Below are positions 13,001 through 25,000 of a stretch of DNA of 64,000 bases, in pieces; within the stretch, counting starts at the first letter, position 1, and every line of letters begins with the position of its first letter. The notes under the pieces are model-generated. The model was not told the DNA's origin and ran no database searches. It saw nothing but the letters and a program-made list of their open reading frames with translations. The position numbers and the translations under genes are program-made. This stretch comes from Turritopsis dohrnii (lineage: Eukaryota; Cnidaria; Hydrozoa; Anthoathecata; Oceaniidae), in assembly GCA_027922465.2 (NCBI GenBank), contig BQMF02000604.1, forward strand, positions 153,866-217,865, in the 5' to 3' direction.

Positions 13001-16000
13001 TGTAAATCTTCTGTTCAACATTCACAAATGCTAATCAGTTCCCACTACACCACTGCAACCTCAAAGAAAATAAATAAATGATCCTGCTGTTAATGGTGAT
13101 TTATTTCTATATAGATATATGTCAATGGTTATATATCCATCAATGAGCCAGTTTTATTGACTGGTGATAATGCAATCACAGCAGAGTATACCATCATTGC
13201 CCCTTACCTACTGGACATGGACACTACTAAAAGTGGAAAAATTTACTATCGAGAGAGTTTTGATCCCCAAACGCTTATAAAAGCTTCAAAGGACGTAAAG
13301 AAGAAGTTTCAGGAAGGATTATTTTCTGCCAAACAAGTAGTTATTGTAACGTTTGAGAACGTCCCTGCCAAAGGAGTTTATTCGTTTACACAGTCTTTCC
13401 AAATTGTTTTGGTTACAAATGGAACACTAACATTTGCCATTATTAACTACATTGATCTGAATACGCTGTCAGGTGTTACTGGTTTTTCTGAAAAGTACTG
13501 TGATATCTTTCCGTTGTCCGATGTTGGGAATGATCGCTTGACCAGAAATTCTAATGTTAATTACAAGAGTCAATATATTTTTCAGTTAACTAAGGATAAT
13601 TGTAATGGTGTTGAATCAGGTATCTTTTCAATCAGTCTATGCCAATTCCACAGATGAAACATTAGTGATAATTCAATTTATTGCAATTTTTTTCTTAAGA
13701 TCCCTATGGGTGATGCAAATTTGTTGCCAATTAAAAAGTATTTTTAATTTAGACTTGTATCCCTTTGGTGTTGCTCATGGCCATACAGAGCTTGCTGGTT
13801 ATGATAATAAAGCATTTCAGTTTAAATTGAAAAGGAACATGTTGCTGTTTTCAGAACAAACAAAATATGTAGTGGTAGTTTAGTTTTATTTCCATTTTAG
13901 CCATTGATTATCCATAATACCGTCTTTTAAAATCATCTATTGACATAACTCCAGTCAAAGTTATAAATGTTTCATTGCTTTATCCCATTTTTCAGGTTAA
14001 CACCAATGGTGTCATTGCTATCAATACTGTCTACAGTTCCAGAAAGATTTCTCTGCCATATCCGGGTACTATTTTGGCTCCCTATGGATTAGACTTTGAC
14101 ACCAGACAGGGTGGAGCCATATACTTTGGAGAAACAGAAAATAAGAACATTCTTGAAAGGGTGAATAAGGATGTGCAGCTGTTTTCAAATGAGAGTTATA
14201 ATGCTAATTATGCAATAACCATCAGTTACGTGAATGTGCCACGTTACAAAGACTCATTGAAACGATACACATTCCAAGCAGTTATTGCCAGTGACAACAA
14301 CAAAACATATGTCATTCTGAATTACAAACGGCTAGATACATCTGAAGCCACTGTAGGATATTCAGAGCCGTTTTGTGGTTGGAATTTATTTATTGCATCT
14401 GAAAACAGTTCTTTAATGTTATCCAGCTCCAATATTGGTGTTCCAGGAAGGCATGTATATTTACTAACTGCAGACAGGTGTTCTCGAAGTGGTACGTATT
14501 TTGTTGAGCTATATCCTAGAGCTAATACTATGTCTCTATTTAGAGATAAAATTCCAGTATAATAATTACTACCTGCTCAATATGTGAATTTCTACAGGTT
14601 CTTCAAAGTACTCACTTAGTGAAAATTTAGTTATCCAATATTCTTGTTACTGTCAACTATTGTATTTGGAAACATATATCTCACCTTAGAATTATACCCA
14701 TTTGGTGTCGATGTTGAAGATTCTTTGATGCCACCTGGTGATAACACTGCTGCATTATTGGAGCTTCAACAACCGATGTTACTGTTTTCAAGAAATGTTT
14801 CTAACATTTATGTATGTTGTTCTTATTTCATGAATATTGATTTTGAGTTTTTAAAACTTAAACCGAAAATCTTTGAAGGATCAAACTGTTTCTAAGTAGC
14901 AGTTGTGACACCGAAAAAAGAGCGCATGGAAAAAATCTGATACCTGTTTTCAATAACAAGTTCTGTATCCAATTCTTGGATAAAACATTGTATATGCATA
15001 TTACAAAACATAGCAATAACTGTTAGAATAGCATTTTGTTAATGGAAGTATAAAGCAGCATAAATGTGTGTAAAGTTTAACTACAAGAATACCATTCATG
15101 TTATTGTGTGGTAAAATCTCATAATTACATGTCCTGTAAACTTGCATCAGATGATGCAATCCATATTATGAAATTGTTTTTTGGGTTTTTTTCCCGATAT
15201 TTCAAATTTGTTGATAAAACTTCAATTAAGACAATTATGCTTTATATTGTTAGCCATTAGATTAATGATATAAAAGCTTCTCTAAACATGTGTTATAAAC
15301 AAATTCAAGACTTATTAAAGACGTTTTACATAAACAATGGTAACTCCTAATCTTTACAGTGCAGGTACATTGCATCTGGATAAACTTGTTACTCTATTGT
15401 TACGTTTAGAGATTCTTACTTTTTTATTCTGGAAGCAAGAACTTTACTTACAGATAAAACTGCATATAAATGATGAGTAGCAATACCTGCAGCATGCAAA
15501 AATTCCAGTTTTGCAAACAATAAATCAATGTAATGTTAATAAATCTGTTAAATAAAAAGTTGTCCCAGCACACATTAGTCAAAACAAAATATGTAACAAA
15601 CTAAAGTTCAGAATTTTCATTGTTGCCTTCAAAATATTCTGAAAAGTTGAAACTAAACATTTTCTTCTTTGTTCATCAGTTGATCTCACATGCAATGATT
15701 TCAAATTAGATCAACACTAATGGTTTAGTATCAGTCAACTGCAGTGTGCTGTCATCTATCCAGTTACCGTATTTCTGTTCTGTTGTTGCTCCTTATCACT
15801 TGGATTACGACACACAAGAAGGTGGACAGATATTTTATCGTGAAACTACCAATCAAGAGGTACTTGAGATGGCACAACTTGACATTGAAAAGTATGATTC
15901 CAATGGATTTAGACCATCTCGTGCTGTGGTTATCACATACTTTGATGTCCCTCTTAAAAAACAATCCACACAAAAGAATACATTTCAAGTGATTTTGGTG

Positions 16001-19000
16001 TCAAATAGCACTTTTACGTATGGCATCTTCAATTATGAAAACCTTGACAGTACCAATGCTGTGACAGGTTTCTCAGAGCCATTATGTTTCTGGATGACTT
16101 TCAAAACAATGTATTTTGATACGACAAGATTGAGCTACTATCTGTCTCAGACATCAAATATAGCTGTGGAAGGGAGATTCGTGTTCATTTTAACTGAATC
16201 AAATTGTGCTGATTCAGGTAATATGCTCATCTGTTCTATTATCATCTATAGAGGTTTTTACGATTTCCGATTTTACCCGAAATGCATCACGATCCGCCAT
16301 CTTGGTAGACCTTGGTAGTAAAGTAAACAGCTATCAACTGCGTACTGTGCGTGATTATAGTTTTTAAAACTCCTATAAATATGCCTACATTATGCTGTAT
16401 CGTTGGCTGTAGCAATAAACAAAGTAAAGAAGGTGATCTTAGTTTTTACCGCATACCAAAAGTTATTTTGAACCAAGGAGAGCAGATGAAATCCATCACC
16501 GAAAGAAGAAGAAATTGTTGGGTGGCAGCTATAAATCGTGGTGACATCTCATACAAGAAAAGTGATAGTTGGCGTGTTTGTGGTGTGCATTTTATTGGTG
16601 GCTCACCAGCCAATGCTTTGGACGAAACCAATCCTGATTGGGTCCCGTCACTAAAGCTGGGTTATGTAAAAAGTGACCCACAAAATAATGCATGTAGTAG
16701 TAGTAGTGCTAGTGGCTGTATAGTAGTGCTGTTAGTAGTGGTAGTAGTGTTGTTGGTCATAGTAGTCTTGCCAGGTATGAAAGGTGTATTGGTAGAAAGA
16801 AGAGGGTATTTGAAAGGGATATGGAAATAGCTGTAAAATTATCAGAGTGTAGTTTGTGCTATCACCAATTTGTGCCCCTCAGTTGTTGGAAATGAATGAA
16901 TCACCTTGGTGAAACTTATACAAACGGCTTTTTTTAAAGCCACATATGTACAAAAAACATTAATGGCATAAGCTATACAGTAGCTGGTTAATTGGATCAA
17001 AGATGTCTAAAGAAAAAAATGGCTATTTTCATAGCCCACATATTTAAAAAAAACATTATTGTGGCAATATTCTATCAGAAATCAGGTTGGTTGATGTATG
17101 CCCTGACCAGGGATTGAACCTGGATTACTTGTGGTTAACACAAGGGTCTTACCAGTTAGACGACCAGGACGTAAGTATAGTAAGTTTGAATAATAATAGT
17201 TTTTTTTACTAAAAATAAGCCAAAAGTAATGTTTTTTCATAATTGTGGCTATAAAAATAGCCGTTTTTCTTGATATTCACTCTTCCATAGAGCAAGGATA
17301 AACATATATAATCATGATACATGTGCAGTGGCATGAAGAAATCTCTCCATTATTGTTGGAAATGATCCCACAAGACACTGGTTTCTCACTCAACCTTTGA
17401 CTATGCAATACCCTTGCCCGAAGAACAATGAAAGTTTTGTTGTCAACAGTATGGTTAAATGATTGAATCTTCTGTATCCAACCAGACAAAAAACGATCAT
17501 AAGATTCCAAACTCTTGTAGTTTTTGAAATCTTGCATGCTATAGAATGGACTTTGATCAAGAACTAAATAGTTGACCATGTCGATGTATGTAATAGGAGG
17601 GAAAGTATCAGGGTCAGTACTCCATTCTCGATCAGGGATTTGGTAGGGATCTTGACTGCCAATAAGAGAAATTTTTTCTTCATATCTTTTACGAGCGGTG
17701 ACAGGCAAAGAAGAAAAATAAGATGACATGATGACAATAAGATTGAATTCGTTGAAATAATAAAACAAAAACAAATTGCAGCGTAAACGCCAGTGTTTGT
17801 TTTTATCAACGAAGCGGTAGGTCTACCAACATGGCGGATCTCCAAAATTTTTTAAAATCGCAATGCATTGTGGTCCAAATCGTAAAAACCTCTATATGCC
17901 TCAATGTGTCATTATTTCACAACTTAAGTGTGTAAAAGAAACGTTTTTGCCAAATTGCTTTGTGTCAATTTCATAGTTTTTCATAGTTTTCATCAGTAGT
18001 TTTCTGTTTGAACTGCTGGAAAATCCAGTGGTGGTAGTTCCTTCTAATCTCTTAAAGTCTCTAACAGTGAGCTAATGTTGTTTTCAGATTTTTGTTAGCA
18101 CTTTCAAGATTCCATTGATGTGTTCTTTTTTCTACATTTAGATCAGTTTCAAGAGGATGCACCTAAAGACCTCCAAGTGTCTCGCTTGGGTTACGATTTT
18201 GTTGAAATAATATGGAAGCATGAGCAAGACAACATCAACTCACATATTCGCAGTTTTCCACATCATTATGTTATTTATATAACCTCAGAGGAGGACTGGG
18301 ATTCTCGAATATATAAAATAAACTCCAGATTAGCCCGAATTGATGGTTTACAACAAAACAAAACCTATAAGATTGTGTTGTATACAGAGCGACGTGGATT
18401 GTTTTTTCTTTCTGGACATTATGCAGAATTACAGAACATCAAGGTTTTGCCGTATGGTAAGACCATTTTAGGTGGGAAACTAACAGGGATGTAGAGTTGA
18501 TTTCAAGAAATAATTTTATTGATTTGCATTAACTTAACATCGATTGTGATGTTCCATTTTTCATTTTCATTAAGGAAAACTATTACATTGTCGGTCTTCT
18601 TGAAACTGCTCTCTTTTAGAACCTATATTTGATGTTCAAGTATTACAATCTGGTTCAAAAGCATTTGTCACATGGAAAACTCCTGACCAGCTGATCCAAG
18701 ACACTGTGACATCTAACCTTCTAATCTCTTATGCAACAATCCTTGGAGATGATTCTTCTAATTTCACAACAACAATGGCCATTTGTGAGAAACGTTTCCC
18801 ATTCAATGGAGATGTTGGTTCTTTGCATAGTGTAAAGATTTCACCTGTTGTTGATGACACCAAAGGGCCAATACACAATTTGAATTACACATTCATGGAT
18901 GGTTAGTTCTTCAAATTGGTATTTCATCTGGGGAAGATTGTATATTCAATGGCTGTCAGTTTTATGTTAAAGTACTGTTAAAAGAACATTCGTAATATTA

Positions 19001-22000
19001 TGACGGTTTGAGGGAAAATCTTGGCCTAATAATTATGAGTAATTACCCTAAAAGCCATATCTTTCGATAGTTTATTCATGTTTATCAATAGTTTGAACAA
19101 ATTAGTGACAAATATCATACTTATTCGCTTTGTGTGTCACACTTTTATTTTAGAGAGTGATATATTTAGTTTTATTTTATGGTCATTGTCCTCTTATGTG
19201 CGCGTAAAACCACGTAGAGGCAAGAGACGATTATTCCAAAAGCACGTGGCATCATTTGACGTCAGTTTTTTTTATGATCATGGGGGAATCATTGCATTGC
19301 ATCCCCAATGGAACGCAACGATTTTCGGGAAATATCTCGAGAACCCAGAGGGATTGACGTTTTTTGGGGTTGGTGATGCAGGTGATGGTGTGACGAAAGT
19401 TTGGGCCTAAATACTTTTGGGTGGTGCGGCTATGACATTACAAATTCTTTGATCGGCGATATCTCTCTAACGGTTGATCGTAGCGAAACAATCCCATACA
19501 CTTTTTGGATCAGTTTTTTGAGTTCTACAACATGGGTGCACTTTCTATTTCCAATTTCGAAGTTGAAATTTTTGTCGCGGGGATCGTTCATGGGAAAGGC
19601 GAATTTGACACATCCTTTTCGAAGTTAAACTTGGTAAAAATGTTTATATCAGAGATTTTGTTTGATTTTTTATATTAATTTGTATAATAATATACAAATT
19701 ATATATTTGAATATATTTTACATTTAACTCATAATTATGTTCCATGCCATGAAGCTAAAACAGTGTATAATTCAAAGAACAGAATATTATTACATAATCA
19801 AGCGAAACCTAGGAATTTGCTTGGCACAAATTTGTCTCATTTGCTTGGCTTTCATAATGAAAAAGTATGTGTGAGTTAGTGAAAATGTATAGATAAATAT
19901 TTCCATAGATTTGCCAGTAATACTGTTAATTTGAACAAATTATTTCTAAAAAGTGTTGTTCTTTAAATTATTTCTAAAAGGTGTTTATTTATAGATATAT
20001 TTATCAAAAATTACCAAAGTTATGATTTTCCCTCAAGCCATCACATAACAATTATGTTTTAGTTCAAAGAAAGCATGAAAATTTCATTTAGATTCAGTGG
20101 ATGGCAGCAATGACAATCTCATTTTGATCACATCAATATCTTCTGTTGCGTTTGCAGCTATTTTCTCTTTGATCATTGGTTTTAAATGTTACCAAGGAAA
20201 TCAAAACAAAAAATTCAATGCATTTCTGTTGACTGGCTTACGTGCTCAGGTAATCAATATCTTGTTATCCAACATTGTTTGTTCTTTCATCTTTATTACT
20301 TCTGTTACCCTAAGGCATAAGACCTTAAGCGTAAGGTGTTTAGTGTAAGAAATAATTATTTCATAATTATTTTTTATAATATCTGTTACACATATTTCTT
20401 ATAAGAAATTAATAAAACTTAATTTTTCTAAGAACCTGTGAAAAGTTTTTATTTTATTCAGTATATTCCCTATACAAAAAACTATTATTATTTCAGTTTA
20501 CAAATTATTTTTCAATGGTTGGCAGCTGAGGCTTTTTATTGTTATTGTAGCTACATTTACATTTTGCATATTTATTTGAGTCAAAGAGTCAATAAAGAAT
20601 GATACATCTAATGGAAATTTAATCTTTTATTGCGCACACATGTCAACTGTCTTTTTGTCCATCAAAATTGTTCACTGATGTTTGAAAACTTTTTCTGTTT
20701 ACCTGGTTCTCGTTCAGTTAAACATAAAACATGCAATCAGTTATTTCGAAAATTACCATGAATAGAAACCATAATAATTCTATTTTAATTTGTTCAATGA
20801 TCCCTTTCGGAAAATGTTTATCTTTGTTTTCATAAAGATCAGGGTTTTTTCCAAGCACTTTTGGTGACTACAATTTTTCGTAGAGAAGATCGAGTTTTAC
20901 AGTCCAGGAAGCTCCGCAATTTTAGAGATTTCAATCTCCACAAACAGGCCTTGTTATGAGAGGCATGCGTAGAGGGAGTTGGAAACTAAGATGTTTAATT
21001 TCATTGAATAACACGAAAATCAGTCCTACTGGTACCACTTTCATTTTCATATACTTTCGTAAGGTGAAGAAATGAATGCATATAACAAAGGGAATTTCAA
21101 AATTACCTTAGTAATGGTGGTTGTTTTCCCTAGCACCCGGACATTTGTTGAATAATGGCCTAATTACCCACTCAAAACATGTTTTTAAATACTACGCATT
21201 GAAGAGCTAAAAAATGTATAACTGACAATGAATGATTGAGTTTCAACAACCGGTAAACGGTAATTGGAAAGTGCTTGGAAAAATCTCTGAAAGATGTATG
21301 TATGACTTCTGTAACTTTATTTCGAAAATATGTTCAGATCAAGATTGGGACACAGGATGAATGTAGGAAGAGAGAAATGAAAACATTTTAATGTGGGCTG
21401 GTTACTCTGGTTATGTAGCATTTAAGTGTAATACCCTGTCATTATGGAACTAGGTAACCTTGTGTGACAACAAGGTTGAACCTGGCTATTCCCTCCATAA
21501 ATTTTTAAAGGAATACAGGATTATACAGAAGAGAGAATGTTTTTTTTCAATAAAACGTTTTTTCTTTCGTATTCATGAAAATATTTTCAAATTTCTATGA
21601 AAACATTTTGGACTTAAAATTCTTAGGCTACCGTAAGAAAAATAAAATTACACGTAATATGCAAATGGTCCCTTTTCGCTTTCCATGTCGCAAATGTTGG
21701 CAGTCATGGCCCTTAAAAAGCAGTGAAACAGTAAGAGTTTATTTGTTGATTATAAGTTCAAAAACCTCTGCTCACTATCAGGCTCATTCTCTAGGGTTTC
21801 TTTCAATCAAAGAATTGTTTTTGTTAATGCCCCTCTTTTTGATAATTGATTTTAAAATTCAAAACTCTTTGGTCTACCAAGCCATTCTATCCAATTCAAA
21901 ATAACTTCATGTTATTATTTATTATTTGCAGCTTGATCCTGATAGAAGTATTCTAGAGCAGTGTAATAACCTACCATATGATATCAACTTTGAGTTCAAG

Positions 22001-25000
22001 CGCGAGTATGTTAGTCTTGTTCGTATATTGGGAGAAGGTGCATTTGGACAGGTGTGGATGGCAACTGCTGTTGATATTGATCAATTCCAACCCCGTAGAA
22101 AAAAACATACTGGCAACTTTTTCATTTCGTTATGTGGTGGTAGTTCAAAGAAAACAGTGGTAGCTGTGAAAACATTAAAAGGTTTTTTAGCTCATCTGTC
22201 TATTAAGCATTTTTTGTATACTAGCATACTGTTTACTCTTTCGTAAACACATTATCTTTGCCAAGTTTAATACTAATATGAGGGATGTGCTTAAATTTTT
22301 TGAATAATATTTTTTCTGTTCTGGAACATTTCATTCTACAAGATATCATTGTTAAAAGAAATAAATTTTTTTAACTGTTTAGGGAGTGCTGGTAAAAACG
22401 AGTATAGAGACTTGGCTAACGAATTGAAATTGTTAATTCATGTTGGAGAACATAGAAATGTTGTAAATCTGTTAGGTGCTTGTACCAAAAGCAGTAGTCT
22501 ACTGGTGATCTTGGAATATTGTGCATTGGGTTCACTGCTGAGCTATGTAAGGGTTAATAGAGATGACTTTCAACTGTCTTGGACTCAAGGTGAAAGCAAG
22601 AACTTGTATGAGATCACCTGGATTTGTGTTCAAGTGGCAGATGGCATGAATTTCTTACAAGGACAAAAGGTTTAAACTATGAAGTCTTTTTATTTGTTTC
22701 TAGTCTCCTGATCATGTTAAGCCTTTTGTTGATTATATGAATACTAAACATAGCAGTATAAAACTTACTTTTGAGATTGAAAATTTAGGTAGTATGTCTT
22801 TTCTAGATGTTAAAATATCCAGAGAGTTAGGTAAATTTGTTACATCTGTCTATAAAAAACCCACTTTTAGCGGTTATACACCAATTTTGCGAGTTTTATT
22901 CCTGAAAACTTTAAGCATGGGTTAATATTTGGTTTATTGTTCAGATGTTTTTCTATCTGCTTTGATTTAAGCAAATTCCATACAGAAGTCGTCAGTCTTA
23001 AGTCTATCTTGTATAAGAATGTCTATCCTAGAGGTTTTGTGGATAATTGCATTAAAAAATTTGTCGATAAATTGTTTACTGTTAAGGAATGTGTCACCAC
23101 AGTTCCCAAGAAAGAACTTCTTTTGTGTCTGCCATTTTGTGGGACCAAGTCATTAGAACTTCGCAGTAAGTTCGTCAGTATGGTTAAGTCCAATTTACAC
23201 ATGTGCAAACTTAAAGTTATTTTTAAGTCGAATAATAGACTCAGTAGCATGTTTCGTTTTAAGGGCAAAATTCCCAAAGAGTTACGCTCGCTTATTGTTT
23301 GTAGGTTTACATATGGTCGATGCAATTCGACCTATTATGGTAAGTCCAAACGGCATTACCATGTTAGAATCTGCGAGCACTTAGGGATCTCTCCTTTGAC
23401 TGGCAAAAATCTCAAATCACGCCAACAAACTGCCATTTCAGACCACATTTTACTGTGTGATCACGTACCGTCTGTCGAGGACTTTACAGTCATAGGTTCA
23501 TAATTATCTTTTAGAAATTAAAGAAAGTCTACTCATCTCTAGGGACGAACCCAAACTTAATAAGAATATCTCTTCTGTACCGTTGTATTTATTTAATCAT
23601 TAAAATATACACGGGTCATTCATCTTGTCATTGAAACTTTAACCATCATCTTATTATAATTATCCGCAAACGTGCATCCCATTTTTATTTTAGACAGTGA
23701 TAGTTTTTTCCTTAAGTTTACAGTAAAAATCTTGATTGTGGTCATATAGCGTCCGTTAGACCACGCAAAACACATTCACGATTAGTATAATAGCATGTAG
23801 CGTCATGTCAAATCTTTTTTGTCATGGCGGAACCATTACATTTTTTGGTCAGTTTTTCGAGCTCTACAGCATGGGTACATTTTCCGTTTCCAATTCTCAA
23901 ATTGAAATTATTGTCACAGGGTCCGCACACAGGCAAGGCGAATATGACATATCCTTTTTCGAAGTTAAACTCGATAAAAATTTTTACCCGGGTTACTAGT
24001 TTCAAAATAATACTGGAATGTTTTTGACTGATTTACCAGCTTAAAAAATAATTATTAGTAATAGAAAAAGAAATGTTCTATTTTTAAGGAGAAACACTTT
24101 TGTTTAGCGATACTTTTTATTTTGTATTTCATTTCAATAGAAAATATTGAAATCATAAAATCTCAGTTAAGAAACTGAATGAAATCAATTAAATGAAAAC
24201 CATTTGATTCTGGAATCAATTATTACAGATTTTCTAAGAGCATATTTCCCATTTTCTATTTTGATGTTTTGCATTCACCAACAGGCTTGATGTACCTAAT
24301 AACATCATAATAAAATTGTCTGGTAGACATGTCTATTTATCTGGGTTTCCACTTCTGTAGACTGGATTGGATTTTTTATCTACTCATACGTAGAATTGTC
24401 ATTTGAACTTTTTCAATTCTTTCTCGATCTATCTTGAATTAATTTGGACTGGATTAGTTCTGCACCAATGAAAACTTGGTATTATGTGATTTGTAATTCA
24501 TTGTGGCCGATATGCCGATATGCATATTGTAAAAATAGCAAATAGAGAAAGTTTCCAAAAACAGTTGAATAACATTAAAAGGAATCGTTGGTTAATTTTT
24601 CAAAGATGCTCTTGAACAATTCAGTTCAATCTTTTCAATATAAAACTGAATTTATATTTTGGACATCTAAGGTAAAGGCCTTGTTGTTTTTGCTTCACTA
24701 GTTTTTAATATCTATGCTTGACATTGACAATAATTTTTTGTATGAATTGATAAAAAAGCTTTTTCGAGAAATCACAAGCAATCTTCCACAGCCAATACAA
24801 TGGCACCTACTTTGGTTTAGGAAATGTTTCAATTTTTATCAACATACTTTTGGTTTCTTCTCCTTCAACAATAGCCGAACCCAAAATGTTTTCTTTATAT
24901 CTGGTAATAATTAGTAATTAGTAAATTTCTCAATCTTTACACAAAGTCAATATATATTTTTTGGAAATTATGAAGTTGAGTTCCACACTGTCTAAAGCAC

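Larger units (their letters stand above)
16251..17892. mobile_element. TIR transposon carrying THAP and SWIM-type genes
   Basis: Imperfect terminal inverted repeats: GAGGTTTTTACGATTT at 16251 and its reverse complement ending at 17892, then shared AATGCAT and GATCCGCCAT.TTGGTAGACC further in. Flanks read TATA on both sides (possible target duplication). Inside are a THAP-domain ORF on +, a SWIM-family ORF on - and a tRNA-like sequence. No transposase recognised, so either the cargo has replaced it or this copy is deleted. It sits in the gene 1 intron between the last NIDO and the first FN3 exon. Confidence 0.72.

Noticed and set aside
16351..16380. Upstream Met for the THAP ORF
   Set aside because: THAP domains normally sit at the very N-terminus with the Cys soon after Met; the Met at 16381 fits better.
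22937..23325. Overlapping + and - ORFs as separate genes
   Set aside because: The + frame is the Penelope-like element; the - frame is its shadow.
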